A DNA stretch of 64,000 nt. It comes from Rhizoctonia solani (taxonomy: Eukaryota > Basidiomycota > Agaricomycetes > Cantharellales > Ceratobasidiaceae). The position numbers and the translations under genes are program-made. The notes under the pieces were generated by a model. The model worked only from the letters and a program-made list of their open reading frames with translations, made no database searches and was not told the origin of the DNA. Below are positions 23,173 through 32,665 of this stretch, piece by piece. The stretch spans positions 1,550,001 to 1,614,000 of the forward strand of contig NC_057371.1 in NCBI RefSeq assembly GCF_016906535.1, given 5' to 3'. Position 1 is the stretch's first letter. Each line of letters begins with the position of its first letter.

Positions 23173-23556
23173 CTGATGCGCTGTTGTGTTTTCTTGGTTA
23201 TGACTAGGAGGTTTCCCGAGTTGACATTGAATGTTAATTTCTTCATACTCATTTAATTAGAATGCAATTTTTATAAGCTAAATTTAGACAGCTGTAAGCC
23301 AGATTGTCGACCAGTTGGAAATATTGAGTCGGGTCATTTATTTCCCCATATGGCTTGCGTCACATGTATATGCATAGAGCATACCTCCACTTTACCTCCA
23401 CCTCAATCTCATCATTGTCATCTTTAGACCATTGCATAAGATGACTCAACCTCGATTTGCGTGATGGTCACGCATATATAAACGATCGCCAGCCTGTATC
23501 GATCTCTATACTTACTACCACCCCCTCCTGACCCGAAACCACTAGAACAACTAAAA
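23173..23556. other. Promoter region of the first aldo-keto reductase
   Basis: In 384 nt there is no coding signal. TATATAAA at 23475-23482 lies about 75 bp before the ATG at 23557 and is a plausible TATA box. Confidence 0.5.
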
Positions 23557-25192
23557 ATGGTCGTCAAAAACTCTGAAGTAAAGATCGAATACGAGTGAGA
23601 TGATTTGACTCTCCTTGGCTTCCAAAATTTCGCCTCTGATGACGTGCAATAGTCCCAAGAATATGCAATTTCGTCGTCTTGGATCATCTGGGCTCCGTGT
23701 ACCCGTCTTTTCTTTGGGTGGATGGCTTACTTTTGGGGGAACCGTCAAGGGTGACCCAGTAAAGGAAATTGTCAAGACAGCATTTGAGAATGGCAAGTCA
23801 TACCATCAGAGTTGTTTCAATTCTCATAATACCTTGAACATCCAGGTATCAATATGATCGACTTGGCTGAGGTATATTCCAACGGTGAGAGTGAGAGAGA
23901 GATGTACGTAATTTGTAATAGGTTTCCTGTCTTTGTCTCTAAGACCTGGATACATTAGTGGACGCGTCATCGAGGAACTTGGTATTCGCCGCTCTGACCT
24001 AATCCTCACCGGCAAGATATTTTTTGGACTCGGCCGTAAAGGACCAAACGATCGTGGGCTATCCCGGAAACAGTAAGTAAATATAAACGTTAAACTGAAT
24101 ACAACTGACGCACACCTAATCGCTAGTATTATCGAAGGCGTGAATGAAACACTCGAACGCCTGAGGACCGATTATGTTGACATTGTTTTTGCGCATCGCC
24201 CCGACCCAACCGTACCAATGGAAGAAGTCGTCCGTGCCTTTAACCATGTTATTGAAACCGGAAAGGCGTTCTATGGGGTAAGTAATCTATTTTAGGGACT
24301 GCTGATCGTTTGATTGATCGCACTCTAGGGACATCGGAGTGGAGTGCACGCCAAGTAGAAGAGGCTCATCATGTTGCATCCAAGCTTAACCTCATTGCAC
24401 CGATCAGCGAACAAGTCAATATCAGTATGTTATATCGCCCTTGACGAGCGCCTTTATTCATCTGGTGTTTCAGCTGCCTGCACCGTCAACGCTTCGAATC
24501 CGAGTACCAGTAAGTGCGTTTGATGCAATTGATGCGGTTGTTATCATTCCCAAACCAAGGTACCTCTTCGATAAATACAACTATGGTACCACGATCTGGA
24601 GCGCGCTGGCTAGCGGCCTACTCACCGGAAAATACAACGACGGGATTCCCAAGGGTAGTCGGTTCGACACTAACCAGAGTTCTTCAAGAACACAGTCGAA
24701 AGTTTGAGCAAGGAAGAGTAAGCTGGACACTCCCTGAAAGTTCCCCGCTTTGTTTAACCCTGTCACTATAGTGGACAAAAGAAGATCGAAAAGGTGAAAG
24801 AATTGACTGCATTTGCTGAGAAGGGTGAGTGGAAAGACATAGCTATATGTCTCATTCTCATATTTGGATTGATACAGAACTCGGTGCTCGGTCTCCAACT
24901 TGGCTCTGGCGTGGGCAGCCTCTCACCCTCATGTATGCAGTTTTTTCTCTACTCGGCTGCCATTGCTAAGTAACTGTATAGGCATCTACCGTCATTCTTG
25001 GAGCTACAAAACCTGAGCAAGTCATTGATAACCTCAAGGCGTTGGAGATCATCAAGAAAATTACGCCAGAGGTCGGTTTTCTGAATAGTGTCAATCTAAA
25101 TAACTATTTACAACTATTTACAGGTCCGAGAAAAGATCAATAAGATTCTCGATAATGATCCTACACCCGAGCCTAACCTCCGCCCTTTGTAA
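23557..25192 (+). CDS. Aldo-keto reductase, voltage-gated K+ channel beta-subunit-like (copy 1)
   Basis: This is a (beta/alpha)8 NADPH-dependent oxidoreductase closest in pattern to the Kv-beta/YghZ branch (AKR6/AKR14-like). After a small first exon from the ATG at 23557 ([13 protein letters not shown]), it reads [40 protein letters not shown], then [16 protein letters not shown] (catalytic Asp and Tyr), [10 protein letters not shown] (Lys), [20 protein letters not shown] (His), [43 protein letters not shown] and [20 protein letters not shown], ending EPNLRPL. About eight short introns. The catalytic His (FAHRPD) is present where mammalian Kv-beta has Asn, so it can be an active enzyme. Substrate unknown. 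A tandem paralogue follows 202 bp downstream. Confidence 0.9.
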
Positions 25193-25394
25193 ACCCATTA
25201 AGAAATGTAGTTAATTAAGCACTTTGTATGCGATTCATTTAACAAACTAATTCTGCCTATTATTCTATGATTTCATGAACCTCATAGTGCTATCTCAAAC
25301 TCAATATGATCCAATGAGCACGGGAGCACAAACAAAAACGGCTTCCGGGCCGTATTCTCCGTTCGACCACAACCCATCTCACTCTAGCGGTACC

Positions 25395-27048
25395 ATGGTC
25401 GTCAAAAACTCTGATGTCAAACTCGAATATGAGTGAGTATATAGCCTTCAGATTTCTCTGTAAGAGTGATATCTATACGGTTAACTCTAACAGCCCAAAG
25501 ATATGCAGTTCCGTAGACTTGGGACGCCGGTCTCCGCGTTCCCGTATTCTCGCTTGGTGGTTGGCTTACTTTCGGGGGAACGGTCAAGGGTGACCCTGTG
25601 AAAGAAGTCGTCAAACTGGCATTTGAGAACGGTACGCTGTGTCTAAAACTGTTTAACAGTGATCCAACGGATAGATGTATCAAGGAATCAATATGATCGA
25701 CCTTGCCGAATCTTATTCAAAGGGAGAAAGCGAACGTGAAGTGTATGTGAACGCATCTCTTGGTTCGAGTCGGGACTTACTCGCTATTCTATAGGGGGCG
25801 GGTTATTGAGGAGCTCGGCATTCGTCGCTCGGACCTTATTATTTCGAGCAAGATATTCTTTGGTCAAGCTAACAGGAAAGGACCTAATGATAAAGGTCTC
25901 TCTCGTAAACAGTATGCAATAATATTTCAGTGGCTACAGGAGCAAGCAGCGACTTATGTTGCTGACTACAGTGTAATCGAGGGCATGAAAGAAATTTTAG
26001 AGCGGCTCCGGGTCGACTGTGTAGACATTATCTTTGCACATCGCCCCGATCCTACGGTACCGATGGAGGAGGTGGTTCGGGCGTTCAATCATCTCATTGA
26101 TACAGGAAAGGCATTCTATTGGGGTGAGGCATTTTATCTCACTGCACCGAACAAATGCCCAGAGTCTATTAGGAACTTCGGAGTGGAGTGCCCGTCAAGT
26201 CGAAGAGGCGTATCACGTTGCAGCCAAGTTGAATCTCATTGCACCTATCGCGGAACAGGTTCAATACAAGTAAATGCGTCCTTCTCTCTCGCATCCATAC
26301 AGGGTCTGACCATGATCTAGCTGTTTTCATCGTCAACGCTTCGAGTCCGAGTATCAGTAAGACTATGTTCACGATCAAAAGAGAATGATGGGCTAATCTA
26401 CATTGGTTTGTAGATATTTATACGAGAAGTATGGGTATGGTACCACTATATGGAGCCCTTTGGCTAGTGGAATTTTGACCGGAAAGTATAATAACGGGAT
26501 TCCAGAGGGTAGCAGGTTTGCGACCAACGCAGACTTCTTCAAAACTAGGATTGAAGGCCTATCAAAAGAAGAGTATGCTTGAACAGCCAACGTATAAGTC
26601 TATTAGATCTAATGTTTTAAAAGGGGGCTAAAAACTTTGGATAAGGTGAAGGAACTCACCAAGTTTGCTGAAGCGGGTGAGTAACCTTTTTGTGAATTTG
26701 GGCAACACTGACATACATGCATACAATAGAACTGGGATGCTCCGTAACAATCCTTGCGCTTGCTTGGGCTGCATCTCATCCTAATGTAGGTCAACTAAAT
26801 TATTTTTATCGCTCGCTGTTCATTCTTCTCCGGATTCGTAGGCATCGACTGTCATACTCGGTGCCTCAAATCCAGAACAACTGCTCGAGAACCTTAAAGC
26901 GCTGGAAACCCTCAAGAAATTTACTCCTGAGGTAGCCCAAGTGATGCAACACGCTCTATCTTGACTAAACGATTCACAGGTTCGCGAAAAAATTAACAAA
27001 ATTCTCGATAACACTCCTGCCCCGGAGCCCAACTTACGTCCGCTGTAG
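25395..27048 (+). CDS. Aldo-keto reductase, Kv-beta-like (copy 2, tandem paralogue)
   Basis: This repeats copy 1 in sequence and in gene structure: the ATG at 25395 opens [13 protein letters not shown], then [112 protein letters not shown] and [19 protein letters not shown], ending EPNLRPL. Catalytic Asp, Tyr, Lys and His are all kept. The reading frame shifts by one base near 25520-25526, between RLG and the [11 protein letters not shown] block, which fits a missing base. Otherwise it looks functional. Introns sit at matching places, so a whole-gene tandem duplication is likely. It converges with the pirin gene, 117 bp apart. Confidence 0.88.
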
Positions 27049-27165
27049 AATGCTGAACCCCATGAAAACTAAATATATCAAGTTGAAAGTTTATTTATGA
27101 ATTACACATACTACAGGATCTCAGTCCTCAATAGAATACAGACAAATCAGGGTATCCCAGAACAT

Positions 27166-28215
27166 CTACTCCAAGTCGAAAACGAGAACTTCTGCATCGT
27201 GGTCTCCGTTGTTTTCGATTTGAATCTTCTCGCCACCACGTGCGCCAGCAAAAGCGCCATCTCCTTCACCAAGCTCCAGGCCCCCGTTTAGTTGAACCTT
27301 GGCGCCCTTGGAGGCTTCGGTGTTGTATCTATTGGACTAATTAGAATGAGCTGAATGTAACGATTTGAACAAACTCACCCAGAAGTCTGGATAACGTGGA
27401 CGTATGCCTTGCGAGCGGGTTGGCCAGCGGCCGGTTCAGGGAAAGTATGCGTCACGGTCTTTCCAGGAGAAAGGATTGACGCATAGACGGATAGTTGAGC
27501 GTGTACGGGAGTCGGCCCGCTTCCCTCACGCGCGTCCGAAACATCAGATGCATCAACAGGGGCTACGACTTTGAGGAGGTTGTCGCGCTTCTCTGCATCA
27601 GTGAAGTGGCGGGTATAGTAGGAGGGTGTGAGTCGGCTCTTGTTGGGAAGCAACCAAATCTGCAAGAAGTGAACCTGCTCCTTGTTGTTGCGGTTGTATT
27701 CAGAGTGACGGATACCAGTCCCGGCACTGGTCATTTGAACGTCGCCACGCTTCATAATTTCAACGTTGCCCATGCTATCTTTGCTGTAGATCATGGGATG
27801 TGAGTTGGGAGCTCAGTATGATGCAAGTAAGGTACGTACTGCTCAAGTTCACCGCCCACAATGTAGGAGAAGATCTCCATTTCACGGTGAGGATGAGTGC
27901 CGAAGCCTTCACCGGGCTCGACGCGGTCTTCGTTGATAACACGGAGCGAACCAAAGCCCTCAAACTTCGGGTCGTAGTACCTGTTTTTAGAAAGTCAGTG
28001 ACTGAAATAGTTTCTTCTGATGAAATCACTTACATCGCGAAGGAGAAAGTGTGGAAGGTCTTAAGCCAACCTATCAAAACAAAAGTTGAGTCAAAAATAA
28101 CACAATGTATACCAAGCTATAATTACTCACCGTGGTTGGCATGTCCACGGTTCTGAGACAGACGGGGGATGAGGCGGACCTCGGGGTGGAGAGGCGACAG
28201 AGATGCAGAAGCCAT
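27166..28215 (-). CDS. Pirin family protein (cupin)
   Basis: Pirins are bicupin metal (Fe)-binding proteins; some are quercetinases, others nuclear cofactors. The ATG is at 28215 (MASASLSPLHPEVRLIPRLS). Family blocks follow: NHGWLKTFHTFSFAMYYDP, FEGFGSLRVINEDRVEPGEG, FGTHPHREMEIFSYIVGGEL (metal ligands His, His, Glu), EHKDSMGNVEIMKRGDVQMT, SAGTGIRHSEYN (fourth ligand His), VHFLQIWLLPN and the C-terminal cupin (VYASILSPGKTVTHTFPE, KAYVHVIQTSG, GDGAFAGARGGEKIQIEN), ending AEVLVFDLE at 27166. Four introns of about 50-65 nt. Length near 300 residues is usual. A TATAAAG element on this strand at 28319-28325 is about 104 bp upstream. Whether it is enzyme or regulator cannot be told. Confidence 0.93.
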
Positions 28216-28857
28216 TTTTAGGTGTGCGGGATTAGTTGGGTGGTGATGAGTGAGGTTGCTAATTGCTCGTCCAAGAGAGAAGGGCATGTTGGGTCGTAGA
28301 GAGCTCCGGATGTTGAGGCTTTATACTGGAGCCGGGTCTATGAATCGAAGAATGAACGAATATGCTGGTATGACCGGGATCCCTGGTTGTTTGACAGGTG
28401 CGTCGGCTGCTGACAGATGAATACTCGAAGTACATATGAGGTATTCTCTGGGCCTTTATTATTTGAATAGCGTGGGAAGTGATGGTCCATATAAGACATG
28501 GGTGAGGTGGGTCGTCCTTGAGCCGAGCGGCATGTTCATTCTTTGTTCTCGCACCATCCGCTGCTGCCTCAGCTGCGCCCAGACGCAGGCGCGGAGCATA
28601 GTGGATATGCGCGTATCGGTGTGTTACGCGAGATCGAAGCACCCGGAACTGACTAAAGTCGTGAACCAATAGCCATATAAGGAAACAGTGATTAGCGCTG
28701 CTCATTACAAACCAGCCACTCGACCCGAGGGATCGCCTGTACAATCTGGAACATGTACAATCTGGAACATGGTCAAATAGGTAATGAATAACGGAACGAC
28801 CTCGGTGGCAAAATAAAATGACCTAAATGGGAGAAATATATACTAGAAGATGATGGG
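28216..28857. other. Spacer between the pirin and methyltransferase genes
   Basis: In 642 nt, this holds the pirin promoter (TATA-like element at 28319-28325 on the minus strand) and the downstream end of the methyltransferase transcript. A 16-bp tandem duplication lies at 28739-28770. No coding exon is supported. Confidence 0.45.
28739..28770. repeat. 16-bp perfect tandem duplication
   Basis: GTACAATCTGGAACAT occurs twice head to tail (28739-28754 and 28755-28770) with no mismatch. It lies in noncoding DNA downstream of the minus-strand methyltransferase gene. It looks like a recent local slippage or repair duplication. Confidence 0.85.
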
Positions 28858-29989
28858 CTATACCTTCCAGCCGACCCAAGCCACGAAACGTGGACTGAGC
28901 AGATCGTCTGCAGTCGCCAAACTTGAAATCCCCCATGATTCACCATCTCCATAAGCTCGAGGCCTCCATGCCAACCATTCGTAGAGGAACTCCCGTACCA
29001 CGTCCTCATCTCGCAATTCGATAACTACGAGTATGGGTGCATCAAACGTCCCCAGCGCTCTCACAAGCGGCCGTACAAGTGCGGTGTTGTATATACAATC
29101 AACACATAACACTAGATCCGCAGTAAACTGTGGTATAATCTGCCACGTCCAATCCAGAGGCTCGACGGAGACTTTAGCGGACTTAGCGTTTTTGCGCAAG
29201 AGAGGGGTAAGCTCTGGGAGATCTGTAAGGGTAATATGTCCATTTCCAGATAAGAGTGGACGGAGGGCGCATCCGAGGACGCCTGTACCACTGCCAAGCT
29301 CAACAATTTTGGCGTTGGAGATATGATTGGAGCTGAGGAGGGCCGAGTGAGGAGGGTGAGGTGGGAAATAGTACTGCTGAAGAAGAAGCTTGGCTAAATG
29401 CACGCTTTGATCGAGTTAGGCACCGATGGTCCCAGTGTAGGTCTTCCGTGCTCACCTAGCCCGCCATACGACGCTTCCTATGTCAAATCGATATGTTAGA
29501 TTAACAACTACTTTACAAAGTCATTAGAAACAACTATTATTATCTTACCTGTATCACCCTTCCGGCTTCGAAGGCCTGTTACATCTTGAAACACTTCAAT
29601 TTCAACAACCTTTTCGGCTGGTCCGGGCTTGGAACTTTGGGCCTTTCTGTGCCGACCCCGGCCCTTCGCTTTGGACTCTTCCGTTATCGCTGGTGAAGGC
29701 GAACTTAGAACAAAGTTCAATGTCAAAGAGTCAGCAAGTGAATCGACTGAACCAAGACCCTGTATGCCATCTTCATCCCGGTTCTCGACGTGCCGACTGT
29801 ACAAAATAAAGACCTATATTGGATATATTGTCCGCTTCTAGGCTATGCTAAAGCTGAGTGGCATACCTCCTCATCCACATCTAAAACCTGGGTAGAGCCC
29901 TGGGGCAGTGTCACAAGAACTCCTGGCGGCCGAGGCAGTTCACAAGACAAATTGCTATCAACCGCGGCGACTTGGGAGGCGTGGTTCAT
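28858..29989 (-). CDS. Family-16 protein lysine methyltransferase-like (METTL21/Rkm5 type)
   Basis: This is a seven-beta-strand SAM methyltransferase of the lysine-modifying family 16. The start is the ATG at 29989 (MNHASQVAAVDSNLSCELPR), before an insertion rich in charged residues. EIEVFQDVTGLRSRKGDTG then joins over an intron to SVVWRASVHLAKLLLQQYYF. Motif I is VELGSGTGVLGCAL (about 29310-29268), post-I is LTDLPELTPLLRKNAKSA, then VEPLDWTWQI and ADLVLCVDCIYNTALVRPLV, where the D..Y stretch replaces the NPPY of other classes, as in METTL21/FAM86/Rkm5. It ends RFVAWVGWKV. The substrate (ribosomal protein, eEF1A or a chaperone) cannot be named from the sequence. Confidence 0.85.
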
Positions 29990-30794
29990 AATGCTCGTAC
30001 GATAATCACGTGAGGCTGTTTTTTTTTAGATTCATATTTGAGCTACATGCGAACAAAGGCAAACTGCTCGCAGACCGAGTTAAGCTACGTTAAGAGAAAG
30101 GAGGCAAAAGAAATATAACAGACAAAAGAGAAGACAAGCGTGGGAGACGGTAAAAAAATCCGGGAGGGCGGGTAAGACTCGGTATGGCTGCCATAAGGGT
30201 GATACCACGCGAGGCCGTAAGAGCTCGAGGGGAGGCTGCCGTTTCTGGGTTTGTTCGTTCACATACATGTTGAAAATTGACCCATGAGGCGCTGCATATT
30301 CTGTTGCAAGCTAAAACATACGTCATAAGCTTGCTGTACCATACAAGGTTACTAAACTATTCCCGGGAAACTTCAACTACTGCGGGCACTGCTTGGAATG
30401 AGATGAAGTGTGGAAATCGAATACATTTGGGCATGATGTCGTTACACTTGACGTAATGCCGGAACAAGTTCAACGATGCTTCTTGAGTCAAGCATGCTGC
30501 AGAGTAGTAAATGAGCAGCGATGATGCAGTAGGACGTTCATGCCAATGAGCTGATGACGGTCGGTGTGTGGAGTGGTTGTAATAAGGTGTTTGAGGTAAT
30601 GCCGGAACGTGAATGCCAAGGGTTCCCGGGTAGCTCAGGAGGAAATTCTGCTGACAAAGCAGTGTTCGGGGGCCGCGCCGCAGCCATTGTGGTGAGAGTG
30701 TTACATACTCTCCACCACCGTCACTCTCGCTATAAGTATTGCCTTGCTGGACAAGCAACCACGCTCTCTCTCTCACCCACCGCCAAACTTCTTA
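29990..30794. other. Divergent promoter region between the methyltransferase and aspartic protease
   Basis: In 805 nt, several frames are open by chance but none has a domain. The motif TAATGCCGGAAC occurs near 30455 and again near 30598, a small dispersed repeat. TATAAGT at 30731-30737 is 58 bp before the protease ATG, followed by a CT-rich leader. Confidence 0.5.
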
Positions 30795-32270
30795 ATGATT
30801 TGGGCTCCTCTCCTTCCACTTTTCGCTCTAGGAGCATCGGCGGCTCCGAGCATAGTTCCCAAACCGGTAGCGATGCCCCTGACTAGACGTCAAGGGCTCA
30901 CCAGACGATCCCATGACCGCGAGTGGGTAAAGGAACAAGGTGCTGCACTAAAGCACAAATGGGGAGGATCAGGAAATACCAGGCGTGCCAGTGGGATTAA
31001 CGACCTGGTCAACTATGGTACCGACTCGTCCTACTATGGGAGTATAGCTGTTGGGACACCCCCCGTTGCATTCAATGTTATTTTGGATACTGGTGAGCAC
31101 TTGATCAAATTAAATCCGCTGGTTACTAATATCTATTTTAGGTTCCTCCGACCTCTGGCTCGCCTCATCAACATGTTACACCGGCTGCCAAGGCGTCCCC
31201 ACGTTCAACGCAGCCAACTCTTCCTCTTTCCAGAAGTACGTGTTGGTCCCTATTCTATCGATGCTGGGTTAACCCTTTTCTGTAGTTTAACTACAAGCTT
31301 TGCAATCCGCTACGGTTCTGGCCAAGCTGCCGGCGAGCTTGGTAGCGACACAGTACAAATGGCTGGCTTCCAAGTCACCGGCCAAACCTTTGCACTTGCC
31401 GACCAGGTATCATCTGGCTTGCTTACGAATCCCGTTTCGGGTCTTTTGGGCCTCGGATGGAGCTCTATTGCATCTTCGGGAGCGACCCCCTTCTGGGAGA
31501 CGTTAGCCAAGAACAACCAATGGTCCGAGCCAGTCATGTCGTTCTTCTTAACTCGGTTTACCGACGTCAGTGGGGCACGCGAGCGAGAGCCCGGTGGCGA
31601 ATTCATGATGGGAGGTACCAACACCAATTTGTACACTGGTGATATCGACTATGTGAATATTCCTAGTGGCCAAGAGTCGTACTGGCTGATTCCTCTCACG
31701 GCGGTTGGGGTCAATGGTGCCAACATACTTGGCTCGACAGTCAATGCCGCCATTGACACTGGAACGACCCTCGTTGGTGGCCCCACCAGTGCGATTGCAG
31801 CCATCTTTGCCCAGATTCCAAATTCCGAGCCCGGAACTGGCGATCTTGAAGGATACTACCTTTACCCATGTTCGACATCAGTGACGATCACGATGACGTT
31901 TTCATCTCGCACGTGGTCGATCGATCCAGCGGACTTTTTGCTCATGCGTAACTCGAATACGATGTGCGTCGGTGCCTTTTTTGCCCTTAATTTGTCCGGC
32001 TCGGCACCATCCTGGATCGTTGGTGATACTTTCCTCAAGAATGTATACTCCGTCTACCGCTACAACCCTCCCAGTGTTGGGTTCGCCAATTTGTCTTCAA
32101 ACGCGCTAGCCCAGAATGCTCTTGGTGGTACTTTACCCAGTGCCACTATTGGTTCATCGCCCGTTTCGGCTACCGCGGCAGCTAATGGTGCTGTTGGCAT
32201 TCCTGACGCGAAGCAGGTTGCAACCATGGTGGGTGTAGGCGCGGGTGTACTCGGTGCGATATTACTTTGA
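30795..32270 (+). CDS. Secreted pepsin-like aspartic protease (A1 family), probably membrane/GPI-anchored
   Basis: The ATG at 30795 gives a signal peptide (MIWAPLLPLFALGASAAPS) and a propeptide with basic sites (LTRRQGLTRRSHDREW). The mature enzyme starts near YYGSIAVGTPPVAFNVILDT. The first catalytic triad DTG is split by an intron (31093-31141): ILDTG | SSDLWLASSTCYTGC. A second intron is at about 31236-31286. FAIRYGSGQAAGELGSDTV holds the flap-side region, GLLGLGWSSIA is typical A1, and the second active-site Asp is AAIDTGTTLVGGP. WIVGDTFLKNVYSVYR closes the core. A Ser/Ala/Gly-rich tail ends in a hydrophobic segment (VATMVGVGAGVLGAILL), consistent with a yapsin-like GPI anchor. No frame break. 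Role: extracellular or cell-wall proteolysis. Confidence 0.92.
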   Translation: MIWAPLLPLFALGASAAPSIVPKPVAMPLTRRQGLTRRSHDREWVKEQGAALKHKWGGSGNTRRASGINDLVNYGTDSSYYGSIAVGTPPVAFNVILDTGEHLIKLNPLVTNIYFRFLRPLARLINMLHRLPRRPHVQRSQLFLFPEVRVGPYSIDAGLTLFCSLTTSFAIRYGSGQAAGELGSDTVQMAGFQVTGQTFALADQVSSGLLTNPVSGLLGLGWSSIASSGATPFWETLAKNNQWSEPVMSFFLTRFTDVSGAREREPGGEFMMGGTNTNLYTGDIDYVNIPSGQESYWLIPLTAVGVNGANILGSTVNAAIDTGTTLVGGPTSAIAAIFAQIPNSEPGTGDLEGYYLYPCSTSVTITMTFSSRTWSIDPADFLLMRNSNTMCVGAFFALNLSGSAPSWIVGDTFLKNVYSVYRYNPPSVGFANLSSNALAQNALGGTLPSATIGSSPVSATAAANGAVGIPDAKQVATMVGVGAGVLGAILL

Positions 32271-32665
32271 CTTCCGAATTATTATGCGCTATGAGAGCGT
32301 TTGTCTAAGCGGATACCCCAATACTCATTCAATTACTCGAAGCGAACATACACATGGACACTAGATTCATTTATAACAAATTTTGTATGTATGTATAGGA
32401 ATTACGGATTATAATAGATCTCGCCTAGTTTGAATGTGGTTGCGTTTTTTTAGTTGCTTGATTGGATAAGAAAGCTTGAAGTGTCATTCCCATCTGAGAT
32501 ACACCCTTGTTCAACGCCACGTGAAGCCGCTAATCATGCCTATAAACCAGACGCATGGCAGAGGCTTCGTTTTTTCTTCGTCTAGCGGAGCGAGCTAGGT
32601 TCGTGCGCGAAGAACCAGGCGAAGCACATTCTTAGTGTTATTCTGAGGCATTGAATCCGCTCCCG
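32271..32665. other. Spacer with a nested inverted repeat before the hydrolase-like gene
   Basis: In 395 nt, besides the protease 3' UTR, it contains the inverted repeat described separately at 32564-32625, inside the likely leader of the next gene. No coding exon is seen. Confidence 0.45.
32564..32625. repeat. Nested imperfect hairpin in the likely 5' leader
   Basis: Outer arms GCTTCG..TTCTTCG (32564-32580) and CGAAGAA..CGAAGC (32608-32625) are complementary at both ends with a mismatched centre. Inside lies a second stem, CTAGC (32582-32586) with GCTAG (32594-32598). It is about 40 nt upstream of the ATG at 32666, so it may fold in the mRNA leader. Function unknown. Confidence 0.5.
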
